Assembly: GCA_913057245.1 (NCBI GenBank)
Contig: CAJXNH010000016.1
Location: forward strand, 1-64,000
Reading direction: 5' to 3'
Origin: an uncultured Phaeodactylibacter sp.
Lineage (GTDB): Bacteria; Bacteroidota; Bacteroidia; Chitinophagales; Saprospiraceae
Length of the DNA stretch: 64,000 nucleotides
Shown here: positions 41,106-50,773 of the stretch, one piece after another
Layout: each line of letters opens with the position of its first letter
How positions within the stretch are numbered: the stretch's first letter is position 1
Position numbers and translations under genes: made by a program
Notes under the pieces: generated by a model
What the model saw: only the letters and a program-made list of their open reading frames with translations
Told to the model about the DNA's origin: nothing
Database searches by the model: none

Positions 41106-42686
41106 ATGAAAGAAACCTTTACAGAATATACCAGGCACTACGCTAAGGATATTCCCGCCTCATTAGTTGTTTTCCTCGTTGCCCTGCCTTTGTGCCTGGG
41201 TATTGCGCTGGCTTCCGGCGCCCCTTTATTTTCCGGGCTCATCACCGGTATTATTGCCGGTATTGTAGTGGGCGCACTCAGCCAATCGCATACCAGTGTA
41301 AGTGGTCCGGCTGCCGGGCTGACCGTTATTGTCTTTAGTGCCATTGCCGAACTCGGCAGCTTTGAGCTGTTCCTGCTGGCGGTGGTCCTGGGCGGAGTTT
41401 TCCAATTGATTCTAGGGTTAGTCAAGGCGGGGATCATCGGGCTCTATTTCCCTTCTTCCGTCATTAAAGGTATGCTCGCCGCGATCGGCCTTATTCTCAT
41501 CCTCAAACAGCTGCCTCACTTCCTGGGCGTTGATATGGAAGCCTTTGGTGAGATGGCTTTTGCCGATAAAGAAGGCGGCAATACTTTTACCCATTTCTTC
41601 TATGCCTTGCAGCATATTCACCCCGGGGCGGCTATTATCGGTTTTGTTTCCCTGGGGCTGATGATCCTCTGGGAACGGCCGTTTATCAAGCAACATAGCA
41701 TACTGGGGCTGTTCCCCGGCGCGCTGGTAGCGGTCCTTTCCGGCGTAGGGCTGCACCTGGCCTATATCGGTGCTTATCCGGCCTGGACACCGGAATCGCA
41801 GATGCTCGTCACCTTGCCCAATATCAACAGCATGGCCACTTTGCAGAAGGCGCTGGCCTTCCCGGACTGGACCGGTATTCTGAACCCAGTGGTTTGGAAG
41901 ACAGCGGCCGTCATCGCCATCGTGGCCAGCCTGGAGACCTTGCTAAGTATTGAAGCGGTAGACAAACTAGACCCGCACAAGCGGCATTCTCCCAAAAATG
42001 CAGAACTGCGCGCGCAGGGCATTGGCAACATCATCGCCGGTATGATCGGCGGCCTGCCTATGACAAGCGTAATTGTGCGGTCTTCTGCCAATGTGGCTTC
42101 CGGTGCGGAGACAAAAATGTCAGCCGTCTATCACGGCTTATTGCTTTTGGGCAGCGTGCTGCTTATTCCCGGCCTGATGGGCTACATCCCACTGGCTTCT
42201 CTGGCAGCGGTACTGATTTTTGTTGGCTTCAAGCTTTCTAAACCCAGCCTGTACCGGCAGCAGTTCAAAGTGGGCTACAATCAGTTCATGCCGTTCATCA
42301 TAACGATTATTGCTATCCTTTTGACAGACCTGCTAGTCGGTATTTCCATTGGTATGGTAGTGGGCGTGTTCTTCATTCTGCGCGCCAACTACAGAACGCC
42401 TTACCACTACGATGACGAAGAGGTAGTCAACGGGCAGCCCGGCAAACGTATTAAAATTACCCTAAGCGAGCACGTTTCCTTCATCAATAAGGCCAGCCTT
42501 CAGACTACCCTCGACCACCTACCGGATGGCGCCATCGTCACCATAGATGGCTACCGGACTACCGCAATCGACCCGGATGCGCTGGAGCTTATTTATGACT
42601 TTGTGATCAATGCCCCGGAGCGCAATATAAAAGTGACGCTGCAAAACTGCCCGCACATTGAGGGCATGACGGTGGAGGAGCATTAG
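41106..42686 (+). CDS. SulP-family anion transporter
   Basis: A 526-residue inner-membrane transporter. It has ten or more membrane segments, the SulP signature near the start (IPASLVVFLVALPLCLGIALASGAPLFSGL in outline), the GALSQSHTSVSGPAAGLTVIV segment, and PHKRHSPKNAELRAQGIGNI. A STAS-like C-terminal domain follows from ~440 (ITLSEHVSFINKASLQTTL ... VTIDGYRTTAIDPDALELI). SulP proteins carry sulfate, bicarbonate or other anions; members with this compact form in marine Bacteroidota are often bicarbonate candidates, but the substrate is not decidable here. The MITE lies in its upstream region. Confidence 0.9.
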   Translation: MKETFTEYTRHYAKDIPASLVVFLVALPLCLGIALASGAPLFSGLITGIIAGIVVGALSQSHTSVSGPAAGLTVIVFSAIAELGSFELFLLAVVLGGVFQLILGLVKAGIIGLYFPSSVIKGMLAAIGLILILKQLPHFLGVDMEAFGEMAFADKEGGNTFTHFFYALQHIHPGAAIIGFVSLGLMILWERPFIKQHSILGLFPGALVAVLSGVGLHLAYIGAYPAWTPESQMLVTLPNINSMATLQKALAFPDWTGILNPVVWKTAAVIAIVASLETLLSIEAVDKLDPHKRHSPKNAELRAQGIGNIIAGMIGGLPMTSVIVRSSANVASGAETKMSAVYHGLLLLGSVLLIPGLMGYIPLASLAAVLIFVGFKLSKPSLYRQQFKVGYNQFMPFIITIIAILLTDLLVGISIGMVVGVFFILRANYRTPYHYDDEEVVNGQPGKRIKITLSEHVSFINKASLQTTLDHLPDGAIVTIDGYRTTAIDPDALELIYDFVINAPERNIKVTLQNCPHIEGMTVEEH

Positions 42687-42699
42687 TGACCTGAGGAGG

Positions 42700-42960
42700 G
42701 TACGCCCGGTGAGGCGGTCTCGCCCGGCGCTCTCTCCGTCCGACGTAGTTCGAAAACGCCAGTACTGGCCAATCCACACGAACAAGTTATGGGAAGTTGG
42801 GACCTTCACCGGGCGTACTGAACTTGGGCAAACCTAGCGCACCGGGTGAATGCCCCGGCTGTGGCTTAGCGTAGTGCACCCGGTGAGATAGTTTCGCCCG
42901 GCGCACTCCCTTCGCCGGGCGTATTGAACGGGAACATGCAGCCCCAATACGTAGCGCAGC
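42700..42960. repeat. Cluster of GC-rich palindromic repeats
   Basis: Between the SulP gene and the toxin-antitoxin locus lie several related palindromes: TACGCCCGGTGA ... TCACCGGGCGTA (42702-42817), CGCCCGGTGAG-N-TCTCGCCCGGCGC repeated as CACCCGGTGAG-N-TTTCGCCCGGCGC, and CACCGGGCGTACTGAAC repeated as CGCCGGGCGTATTGAAC. They resemble REP-type intergenic elements. No gene is seen in this stretch. Confidence 0.65.
42837..42887. repeat. 51-bp repeat, copy 1 (flanks TA locus)
   Basis: Starts GCGCACCGGGTGAATGCCCC and ends GTGCACCCGGTGAG; its ends form an inverted repeat. About 43 of 51 positions match copy 2 at 43838-43888 in the same orientation. Together the two copies bracket the AT-rich toxin-antitoxin pair. 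Confidence 0.75.
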
Positions 42961-43006
42961 AGAGTATTGTCGGCTGCACTGTGTTGTTTGCCTGTTTCTT
43001 TTTCGG

Positions 43007-43465
43007 TTATTCTCCTACCCTTTCTAAAATTTGATTCTTTAGCCTTTCTGACATTCGGAAATCAACTTTTTCTAGTTTCTCGATTAAGGGCTTTACTCGG
43101 TTTATTACCCCTATTTCTTTTGCTCTTATCATTACTCCCAAAATCCCTGTTATCTTGATTCCCAATTTTTTAGCTATTCCCCTTCCCTTTTTCTCGTCAA
43201 TTATCAATAAACTAGCTTCGTTTTCTAAAGCCAATGTTATTCCACTAGATTCACCTTTATCTAATTCAAGGTTCAGCAGCTTAAACTTCTGTACATCTTC
43301 TATTGGTTCTATCCTTATCCAATTAGGAGTTTCAAGCCCATATTCTTCCGAAATTTATGGTGTTATTACGACTTCTTCATATACCTTTTTCAGCAGTTCT
43401 AATTCTCCAATATTTGTTAAGGCTATCAAACTACTTGTATCTGAGATGATTATCTTTTTAGGCAT
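43007..43465 (-). pseudogene. DUF3368 PIN-like toxin gene with premature stop
   Basis: From ATG 43465 the frame reads MPKKIIISDTSSLIALTNIG, then ELELLKKVYEEVVITP, then TAA at codon 37 (43355-43357), then continues ISEEYGLETPNWIRIEP ... LDKGESSGITLALENEASLLIIDEKKGRGIAKKLG to the normal end at 43007. All DUF3368 landmarks (DTSSLI, LDKGES, LLIDE-like LLIIDEKKGR) are present in one frame; only the single stop breaks it. A GAA-to-TAA change is the simplest cause. The start overlaps the antitoxin stop by 8 bp. The strain would lack a working toxin unless the stop is read through. Confidence 0.85.
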
Positions 43466-43685
43466 TTTCCAAGTCTTCTTCTAACTCTTCATAATCATAT
43501 CCAAACAAGGATACATTATATTTACCCAGTAGCTCTACAAAAGATCTCTTTGATATGCCTACTATTTCCGCTGCTTGTCCTGAACTCAATTTACCATCTT
43601 CGAATAGTTTTGAGGCTATCATCATCTTTAGCTCAAAATCATTCATGTTCAGGCTGTCTGGTATTTGAACTGTTAGTACACTCAT
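43458..43685 (-). CDS. UPF0175-family antitoxin
   Basis: The start chosen is ATG 43685 (MSVLTVQIPDSLNMNDFELK), giving 75 residues, usual for the family; the frame is open 22 codons upstream. The core KLFEDGKLSSGQAAEIVGISKRSFVELLGKYNVSLF is the UPF0175 helix-turn-helix signature. UPF0175 proteins pair with DUF3368 PIN-like toxins, and here the toxin gene follows with an 8-bp overlap. Composition is AT-rich, unlike the core genes. As the toxin is interrupted, this antitoxin may now be orphaned. Confidence 0.85.
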   Translation of the reverse strand: MSVLTVQIPDSLNMNDFELKMMIASKLFEDGKLSSGQAAEIVGISKRSFVELLGKYNVSLFGYDYEELEEDLENA

Positions 43686-43837
43686 TTTTTTCTGATTGGT
43701 GATCTTCTTGTCTGATTGAAGATATTCATATTCTTCCATATCTGCAATCATCTTATTATTCAGTTCTTGAAGGCTCGTTTTAGTTCCCTCGTTATCAATA
43801 TTTTATCAAATGGCACACAACAATAGATACACGAAAA

Positions 43838-43888
43838 GCACACCGGGTGAATGCCCCTCCAACGGCTTAGCTTAGTGCACCCGGTGAG
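43838..43888. repeat. 51-bp repeat, copy 2 (flanks TA locus)
   Basis: Starts GCACACCGGGTGAATGCCCC and ends GTGCACCCGGTGAG, direct repeat of 42837-42887. A further dyad ACCGAC / GTCGGT follows at about 43913-43945. Apart from these repeats, 43752-43972 holds nothing recognised. Confidence 0.75.
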
Positions 43889-43972
43889 TTTATTGCCCCT
43901 TTAACCTTCTCCGACCGACGAAGCAAGCCTGACGCGAAGTCGGTTACCCTTTAACCTGATATACTTTAAAAT

Positions 43973-45748
43973 TTAACCTTCACCCCTCCTCCCCGGCAAC
44001 AAGCCCCGCACCAAGGTATTCAGCAGCAAAAGAGCCGACCCAAACAAGGCAATGCGCGCAATCAAATCGCCCCAAAGGACGTAAAAGGTAATGCGGTCGC
44101 TGAACAGGATGTCCTGCCGGATAGCCGCCGCCTCGTCGTAACGCGTAGGCTGCAGGATGTCCCCCCGCTGATTGATGAAGGCGGAAATACCGGAATTGGC
44201 GGAACGGGCGATGCTGCGGCGGGTTTCAATGGCCCGCAGGGAAGCGAAGTAGAGGTGTTGGCGATGCCCGGCGGTATGGTCCCACCATCCGTCGTTGGTC
44301 ATGATAAAAATGGCCTGAGCGCCTTTTCGGATGTAGCCGTTGACGTATTCGCCAAAAATAGATTCATAACAGATAGCCGGGGCGACCTTGCCGCTGCCAC
44401 TGCTCAGCACCGAGCGCTCGGGCTGTGTGCCGACACCTGCGGTGGTACCTTCCAGTTGTTCCACCAGGGGCTCCAGAAAAAACAGCGCCTCCTTGAAAGG
44501 GAAAATTTCAGGCCCGGGCACCAGCTTGGACTTACGGTAGAGCGGGACTTCTTCCTTTCCCATTTCCAGTTGGATGGCGGCATTGAGCACTTCGTACCTC
44601 AGGGTATCGTTCCGGCGGATTTGCTCCCGGACGTTGGGGCTCAGGGGCTCGCCTTCCTGAAACACATGGTAGCCATCAATGCCGGTGATGAGCTTCAGCC
44701 CTTCAAAACCGCTCAGCTCATTGCGGATACGGCGCACCGCCGGGTATCGGTTGATCTTTTGGTCATCAACCAGCCCGAAGCTCGTCTCCGGATAGACCAG
44801 GTAGTCGGTTTCGGGGCGGACGACGGATTTGGACAACTCCAGGAAACGGCCGATCTGCTCTTCCTCGGGCAAACTAAACTTTACGTAGTGCGGCTCAAAA
44901 TTGGGTTGGACAACAGCAACTTCCCGGGGCTCGCCTTCGGGCGTGAAGGTCGTGTACCATACCAAAGAAACCACCATAGGCACTACGACAAGCGCCCCCA
45001 GCTGCAGCAGCGGCTTCCGGTAGCTTTCCTTCGCCTGGTACTTATTCCAGATGCTCAGGCCCAGAACATTCGCCACCCATATCCACAGGCTGCCGCCAAA
45101 AACACCGGTGTAGCTGTACCATTGCAGCAGGCTCGGGTATTCTGCGAAGCTGTTGCCCAGCGTAAGCCACGGCCAGGTCAGCTCCCAGTTGAGGTGGATG
45201 TACTCGAACGCCAGCCAGTAGCAGATCAAAGCCGCGTACTTCAGGCCCGGCATCACCCAACGCGTCGTATGGAACAAAAGCACCGGGATGGTCATCAGCA
45301 GGGCATTCACCCAAATGGCGAAAATCCCCGCTGCAAAAGCCGTATTGGCCACCCAGTAGGTCGCAATGACATTCCACAGCACAAAGGTATGGTAGGTGTA
45401 TTTGAAGACCGTCCAGCGGCGGGCTTTACCGGCCTGTTCGCTCACCTCATTTTCCACGATGAGCAGGGGCACAAAGCCGATCAGCATCAGCCAGGGCACC
45501 GGCAGCGAATCCGGAAACCCCACACCAAGCAGCAGCCCACTCAGGGTAGACAAGCCCAGCCATCGCCAGCGGTCGTTGCGGAACCACTTGATGCCCAATA
45601 CCAAAGACCCCCATCCCGACAGGAAGGCCAGCAGTGGTCGGTAGCCCCAAAGCTGCCCCATGCCCCCTCGTTCCACCATATCGATACCGGCATAGGCGCA
45701 GAGCAGCGCGAATACAATAAGCAAAGTCAGGTGCAAGGGCTTCTTCAT
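43973..45748 (-). CDS. lnt: Apolipoprotein N-acyltransferase
   Basis: A 591-residue inner-membrane enzyme that adds the third acyl chain to the N-terminal Cys of lipoproteins. The N-terminal half has about eight membrane segments; the C-terminal half is a nitrilase-like domain with the expected catalytic elements: Glu in VYPETSFG, Lys in YRKSKLVPGPEIFPF, and Cys in APAICYESIFGEYV. The tail contains one more membrane helix. With the many lipoproteins in this window, this is a housekeeping enzyme. The gene is monocistronic in appearance and ~98 bp separate its start from the GSCFA gene upstream. Confidence 0.92.
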   Translation of the reverse strand: MKKPLHLTLLIVFALLCAYAGIDMVERGGMGQLWGYRPLLAFLSGWGSLVLGIKWFRNDRWRWLGLSTLSGLLLGVGFPDSLPVPWLMLIGFVPLLIVENEVSEQAGKARRWTVFKYTYHTFVLWNVIATYWVANTAFAAGIFAIWVNALLMTIPVLLFHTTRWVMPGLKYAALICYWLAFEYIHLNWELTWPWLTLGNSFAEYPSLLQWYSYTGVFGGSLWIWVANVLGLSIWNKYQAKESYRKPLLQLGALVVVPMVVSLVWYTTFTPEGEPREVAVVQPNFEPHYVKFSLPEEEQIGRFLELSKSVVRPETDYLVYPETSFGLVDDQKINRYPAVRRIRNELSGFEGLKLITGIDGYHVFQEGEPLSPNVREQIRRNDTLRYEVLNAAIQLEMGKEEVPLYRKSKLVPGPEIFPFKEALFFLEPLVEQLEGTTAGVGTQPERSVLSSGSGKVAPAICYESIFGEYVNGYIRKGAQAIFIMTNDGWWDHTAGHRQHLYFASLRAIETRRSIARSANSGISAFINQRGDILQPTRYDEAAAIRQDILFSDRITFYVLWGDLIARIALFGSALLLLNTLVRGLLPGRRGEG

Positions 45749-45846
45749 GGATGAATTGCGAATTGAGTTGCTGCAAGTTTAAGGAAAAAAGCGCAGGAAT
45801 CAGGTGCCGGGCTCAAAGGCTTAACCGTTTGTTGACATTGCCGGAA

Positions 45847-46854
45847 TCACTTGAGCAGTGCGGACTGCAGCCGTTCCCGCTCCGGGGAAAAATCGGCCCG
45901 GGGCAGATTGGCTTCCAGCTGCTCAATCCGCTGCAACTGCTGTCGCACGAATGCCTGGTGCGCTGCCGAGGCTGGAAAAAGGGGGCGGTGCTCGCTGCCA
46001 CGTACGATGGCATCCACAGCATTAAGCTGTTCCAGGGTCTTCTCCTCAAAGGCTACAGAGGCGAAGCAGGACCAGATGTAATCCACCGCCTCCTCAGAGG
46101 GGTGCACAAAGTCCGTCTTGTAAAACCGGTAGTCCCGCAGTTCGTCCATCATCAATTCGTAGGAAGGGAAGTAGTGGACATATTCAGCTTCCGCCAGTGC
46201 TTCCGCAGCCAGCAAAAGGGCGGCCTTGCTCCGCTGATTCTCCACCACCCCGTCCCGGATGTGCCGTACCGGGCTGACGGTCAGCACTACTTCCAGCCCG
46301 GGCCGGTGGGCTTTGCAAGCTGCAAGTACCGGTTGCAGCGCCTCCACAATCGCTTTTGGCGAAAGCCGGTACTTCCGGAAAGCGTTAGCGGGTACTTTAT
46401 GACAGTTGGCCACCACCTGCCCGGAGGCCCGGTGCTCGTAAACAAAAGCCGTGCCCAGGGTAATGATCAGGCGGTCCATGCCTGCAACCGCTCTTTTCAG
46501 TTCCTCCACAGCCAACTGCATCTGCCGGGCCGCCACTTCACGTTCCGGATGACCCAGCACCCCGTGAAAATCGAAATGCTGCCAGATACCCTGACTTTCA
46601 ATCAAATCGTCTTCAGCAAAGGCTACTTCTCCGAGCCCATACTGCAATGTCCGGCTGAGGGCCAGCGGGTTATACTGAATGCCCATAGGGTTGAGGGCAA
46701 CGGGAAGCTTGAGGCGCTGCAGGCGGGCACCTACTGCTTCGACAAAACAGGACCCCAATCCCACAGCAGGCGTAGAGTACCCAAAAGCCGGAAAAGGATC
46801 CGGCAACGGCACTTTGAGCCTTAGTGGTTGCGATTGAGGGTGCTTTTTGGGCAT
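45847..46854 (-). CDS. GSCFA-domain protein
   Basis: A 335-residue cytoplasmic protein with the diagnostic GSCF motif (VGLGSCFVEAVGARLQRLK) near residue 32. Further family blocks are HFDFHGVLGHPEREVAARQM, LIITLGTAFVYEHRASGQVVANCHKVP, VLTVSPVRHIRDGVVENQRSKAALL, and HYFPSYELMMDELRDYRFYKTDFVHPSEEAVDYIW (given as landmarks). GSCFA is an SGNH-hydrolase-like domain with no settled substrate. Its end is close to lnt on the same strand, but no operon is certain. Confidence 0.9.
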   Translation of the reverse strand: MPKKHPQSQPLRLKVPLPDPFPAFGYSTPAVGLGSCFVEAVGARLQRLKLPVALNPMGIQYNPLALSRTLQYGLGEVAFAEDDLIESQGIWQHFDFHGVLGHPEREVAARQMQLAVEELKRAVAGMDRLIITLGTAFVYEHRASGQVVANCHKVPANAFRKYRLSPKAIVEALQPVLAACKAHRPGLEVVLTVSPVRHIRDGVVENQRSKAALLLAAEALAEAEYVHYFPSYELMMDELRDYRFYKTDFVHPSEEAVDYIWSCFASVAFEEKTLEQLNAVDAIVRGSEHRPLFPASAAHQAFVRQQLQRIEQLEANLPRADFSPERERLQSALLK

Positions 46855-46961
46855 CTGTTTAGTGGTAATGATTTAAAAGTAGTATTTTCCGCTTCGAAAT
46901 CAGGCGCAATTTAAAGATATTCACCCGGAAAGCCCGGGCTCCTTAATTTTCAGGTTTCAAT

Positions 46962-48293
46962 ATGGGATTACTCGACCGCCTTTTCAGGAATGCTGTACAA
47001 CATACGGAACAACCGTCCATTCGCTTCGGCCGGTATACGGATTCCTATAAGGCGCCCTCCCGTTATGACGCCTGGGACCGCGCGCAGGATCTCTTTGAAG
47101 ATGAACAGTTCCTGGAAAGCTACAAGCATTTTCTCCTCTACCTCCGGGATGACGAGGAGGACAACGTGCACTGGAAGGAAGTACCGGGTGGGCTGGAATT
47201 TGAGCTGTATCAGGGGTCTAAAAAGCTGACGGGTAAAGCCACGCCCCACAAAATCCGGGTGCAGGCGCCGGTCGTTAAAACCGAGTCCTTCAACATAGGC
47301 GTACTGCGCCGCCTGCTTGAGCAAAACTTCGACCTGAAGTACTGCCGTTTCACCCTCGACCCGGAAGGCAATATCGTCATCGTTTTCGACACCTACACCC
47401 TCGACGGCTCGCCTTACAAACTCTACTACGCCCTGCGCGAAGCCGCCATCAAAGCCGACAAGCAGGACGACCTTCTGATCGAAGAATTCCGGAACCTGCA
47501 ACCGGTGGAAATCACCCACCTGAAAGAACTGCCACAGGAGGAAAAAGAAGCAAAGTACCGCTACATCAAGCAAACCATCGGCGGAGTGATGCAGGAAGTG
47601 GAGCACGGGGCGCTAGATTGCAAACGCTACGCAAGCAGCTACGGCTACCTCCTCCTCGACCTCATTTTCCGCCTCGACTACCTGATCAAGCCCGAGGGCT
47701 TTATGATGGAAACCCTGGAGCAGCTTCACCGGAAATACTACGAAAACGACGGAAAAAATACCGCTGGCAAAAACGAAGACCTCTGCAAGGGGCTTAAGGC
47801 ACTGGCAGAGCGCCCGGCCGAGGATTTCTACCGGGAAATGTACCGGGGCTGCAGCACTTTCGGCATCACGCATACCGTCAACCACGACCGCGTGGTCTCC
47901 ATCATCAACGGAGAACTGTACCACATGGACTGGTACCTGGAAAACGGGCACGAGCGCATGGCGATGGCCATTCCCGGCTACATCGTTGGCTTCTGCCTGT
48001 TCAACTACGCCGTGCCCAAGCCCGACCGCGACCTTTTCCACCTGTATTATCAGATTACCGAGCCGGCCTACTTCGGCGACCTCGGCTTCACCGTAAAGTA
48101 CCTGGACGATAGCACCCAACAGCCCGACAAGCGTGCCATCCGCCGGGCTATTAGCAAAATTGTGGATGAGAACAAGGGCAGCTTTCCCAACTTCTCCTTC
48201 CCCACCGGCTCCCTGGACTTCAGCAGCCTCCCCCGGTTTGCCCGTTCTTACCTGACGATTATGAAGTCGCTCAACCTGGTTAAGGCTTTATAG
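46962..48293 (+). CDS. YbjN-like domain protein of unknown function
   Basis: A 443-residue cytoplasmic protein. Residues ~80-180 (IRVQAPVVKTESFNIGVLRRLLEQNFDLKYCRFTLDPEGNIVIVF in outline) resemble the YbjN/type III chaperone-like fold. The rest is mainly helical (YGYLLLDLIFRLDYLIKPEGFMMETLEQLHRKYY) with a conserved-looking SYLTIMKSLNLVKAL end. No catalytic motif or signal peptide. It is divergent from the GSCFA gene. Function unknown; a role as a chaperone-like scaffold is only suggested by the fold. Confidence 0.72.
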   Translation: MGLLDRLFRNAVQHTEQPSIRFGRYTDSYKAPSRYDAWDRAQDLFEDEQFLESYKHFLLYLRDDEEDNVHWKEVPGGLEFELYQGSKKLTGKATPHKIRVQAPVVKTESFNIGVLRRLLEQNFDLKYCRFTLDPEGNIVIVFDTYTLDGSPYKLYYALREAAIKADKQDDLLIEEFRNLQPVEITHLKELPQEEKEAKYRYIKQTIGGVMQEVEHGALDCKRYASSYGYLLLDLIFRLDYLIKPEGFMMETLEQLHRKYYENDGKNTAGKNEDLCKGLKALAERPAEDFYREMYRGCSTFGITHTVNHDRVVSIINGELYHMDWYLENGHERMAMAIPGYIVGFCLFNYAVPKPDRDLFHLYYQITEPAYFGDLGFTVKYLDDSTQQPDKRAIRRAISKIVDENKGSFPNFSFPTGSLDFSSLPRFARSYLTIMKSLNLVKAL

Positions 48294-48354
48294 GGATTGT
48301 TTTAATCATTTCCGGCATTTCAACGTTACACCATTGAATTAACACCGAGATGAA

Positions 48355-50739
48355 ATGCCCTGCATACGCTACACCTTTTTCCTTATTCTGCTAAGCATCC
48401 CCTATTTTGCCCTCGCCCAATCTGCTATTCCCCTAACCGGACAGCTAAAGGAAGCTGGTACCGAAAAGAGCCTGCCCTTTGCCACCGTGGGCCTGTATGC
48501 CTTGCCAGATAGCAATATGGTGACCAATGCTCTTACGGAAACGGATGGCCGCTTTTTGCTGGAAGCCCAACCCGGCAATTACTACGCCCTGTTTCAATAC
48601 GTGGGCTATGAGGACCGCTATCTGAGCCCGGTTGAAGTGCAAGCGGGACAGGACACGCTCAGGCTGGGCGACGTAGAAATGTCCACCGATGCCATTGCCC
48701 TGCAGGAAGTGGAGGTCAGGGCCGAGCGCAGCCAAATGGAATTCAAGCTCGACAAGCGGGTCTTTAATGTAGGCAAAGACCTGACCAATGCCGGCAATAA
48801 TGCTGCCGATATCCTCGACAACGTTCCATCCGTAAGTGTGGACCCGGAAGGCAACGTCAGCCTGAGGGGGAGTCAGGGGGTGCGCATCCTCATCAATGGT
48901 CAACCTTCCGGCTTGCTGAGTGCAGGCGATACTGAGGCTTTGCAGCGCATGCAGGGCGACATGATCGAGCGGGTGGAAGTGATCACCAACCCTTCCGCCC
49001 GGTACGAAGCTGAAGGGGAAGCCGGTATCATTAACATCATCCTCAAAAAGGAGGAGAAAAAAGGCTTCAACGGCTCCTTTGGCCTCACAGCAGGGCAGCC
49101 TGCCAATTACGGCGCCTCCTACAACCTCAACTACCGCAGGCGGGCGTTCAACTTTTTCTCCAACTTCGGGCTGGATTACCGGCGGGCACCGGGCGGCGGC
49201 AATGCGACGCAGCGCTTTTTTGAAAATGGCGAACTGACTAACTTCTTCACCAGCGAAACCAGCCAAAACCGGGGCGGGCTCGGCGGCTATCTGCAGATGG
49301 GCACCGATTACAACTTCAATGAGCGCAATACCCTCACTGCGGCCCTGCTCTACCGCACGGGAGAAGACGACAACCGGGCTACCGTCACCTTCCGCGACTT
49401 TGACCCGGCGGGTAATCTACTCAACACCACGGTCCGCCGTACCGACGAAGTGGAGGAAGAGCACAACCTGGAAGCGACCCTCAACTACGAACGGCAGTAC
49501 GACAACCCTGATCAGAAATGGACCTTTAATTTCAAGTACATCCTCGACGATGACACCGAGCTGGCCGACTACCGGCAGACCGATGAAGAATCGACTATGC
49601 CACTCTTGCAGCGTTCCAGCAATACGGAGGACGAAATCAACATGCTGCTGCAGACCGATTACATCTACCCTATTAGCGAAAGCACTAAAGTCGAAGGCGG
49701 GCTGCGGGCGGCTTTCCGTACCGTCAATAACGATTTCTTTGTGGAAGAAGAAGGAGCAGATGGGGTCTACACGCCCCTGCCCGACTTCAATGACGAGCTG
49801 GAATACACCGAGGATATCTACGCTGCCTATGCCATCGGCGGGCATGAATTTGGGCCCTACAGCGTGCAGGTGGGGCTGCGGGCGGAACTTTCTGACATCA
49901 CCGCTGCCCTGCTCCGCTCCGGCGAATCCAACGATCAGGACTACCTGAGCTTTTTTCCGAGTGCCTCCCTGTCTTATTCCGTTACCGAGAAGGATCAGTT
50001 GCAGGCCAGCTACAGCCGCCGGTTGAGCCGCCCTTATTTCCGGCGCCTCCTTCCCTTCTCCAATTACAACAACCCACGCAACAATAACATTGGCAACCCC
50101 AACCTGCGCCCGGAATTCACCAATTCCTTTGAAGCCGGTTACCTGCGCTACCTGAAGAATGGCACTTTTTTGACGAGCCTTTACTACCGCCGGACCACAG
50201 GTGTGATTGAACGCCTGACGCTCCCTGCAGACGACGGAACGGCAATCATTTACCCCGTCAACCTGGCTGTGCGCGATGCCTTCGGGCTAGAGCTCAACCT
50301 CAGCGTGCAACCTACCGAATGGTGGGACATTACCGGTGACGTGAACCTCTTCCGGGCTATCATTGAGGGCAGCTTTGAAGGTACCGACTACAGCGCAGAC
50401 ACCTACACGATGAGCGGGCAGATCAACTCCAAGGTCAAACCCACCGACCGCTGGCAGGTGCAGGTTTCCTTCGACTATACGGCACCACAGCGTACGCCAC
50501 AGGGGCGGCGTTTATCCATTTACATGCTCGATATCGCTGCTTCCCTGGATGTCCTGGACAACCGGGGCACCATCACACTTTCCGGGCGCGACCTCTTCAA
50601 TACCCGTCAGCGGCGCTCTGAAGTCGATCTTCCCAACTACGAAGAAGAATCGGTCTTCCAATGGCGGCGCACGCAAAGTGTTATCCTCGCCTTCAACTAC
50701 CGGCTCAATCAGGAGAAGCGGCAGGAACGACGGCAATAA
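48355..50739 (+). CDS. TonB-dependent receptor, outer-membrane beta-barrel family
   Basis: A 794-residue outer-membrane protein. After the signal peptide (ending YFALAQ) comes a carboxypeptidase-regulatory-like beta-sandwich (LTGQLKEAGTEKSLPFATVGLY, ~22-110). A plug domain follows (NAADILDNVPSVSVDPEGNVSLRGSQGVRILINGQPSGLL in outline; MIERVEVITNPSARYEAEGEAGIINI). The remainder is a 22-strand-type barrel of the OMP_b-brl_3 group (ASYSRRLSRPYFRRLLPF, NPNLRPEFTNSFEAGYLRY). It lacks an STN domain. It takes up an unknown ligand using TonB energy. No SusD-like partner is adjacent. A 105-bp palindromic element lies just downstream. Confidence 0.9.
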   Translation: MPCIRYTFFLILLSIPYFALAQSAIPLTGQLKEAGTEKSLPFATVGLYALPDSNMVTNALTETDGRFLLEAQPGNYYALFQYVGYEDRYLSPVEVQAGQDTLRLGDVEMSTDAIALQEVEVRAERSQMEFKLDKRVFNVGKDLTNAGNNAADILDNVPSVSVDPEGNVSLRGSQGVRILINGQPSGLLSAGDTEALQRMQGDMIERVEVITNPSARYEAEGEAGIINIILKKEEKKGFNGSFGLTAGQPANYGASYNLNYRRRAFNFFSNFGLDYRRAPGGGNATQRFFENGELTNFFTSETSQNRGGLGGYLQMGTDYNFNERNTLTAALLYRTGEDDNRATVTFRDFDPAGNLLNTTVRRTDEVEEEHNLEATLNYERQYDNPDQKWTFNFKYILDDDTELADYRQTDEESTMPLLQRSSNTEDEINMLLQTDYIYPISESTKVEGGLRAAFRTVNNDFFVEEEGADGVYTPLPDFNDELEYTEDIYAAYAIGGHEFGPYSVQVGLRAELSDITAALLRSGESNDQDYLSFFPSASLSYSVTEKDQLQASYSRRLSRPYFRRLLPFSNYNNPRNNNIGNPNLRPEFTNSFEAGYLRYLKNGTFLTSLYYRRTTGVIERLTLPADDGTAIIYPVNLAVRDAFGLELNLSVQPTEWWDITGDVNLFRAIIEGSFEGTDYSADTYTMSGQINSKVKPTDRWQVQVSFDYTAPQRTPQGRRLSIYMLDIAASLDVLDNRGTITLSGRDLFNTRQRRSEVDLPNYEEESVFQWRRTQSVILAFNYRLNQEKRQERRQ

Positions 50740-50773
50740 GGACTGCCGTCAACCAAGGGGTACGAACAAACGT

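Noticed and set aside
42690-43960. Possible CRISPR-like array in the repeat-rich stretch
   Set aside because: Repeats are few, irregularly spaced and palindromic at the ends, with no uniform spacers and no cas genes.
44255-45754. 499-codon open frame antisense to lnt
   Set aside because: GC-rich, stop-poor shadow; its translation is low-complexity (many Q, H, R) and lnt on the other strand has clear catalytic motifs.
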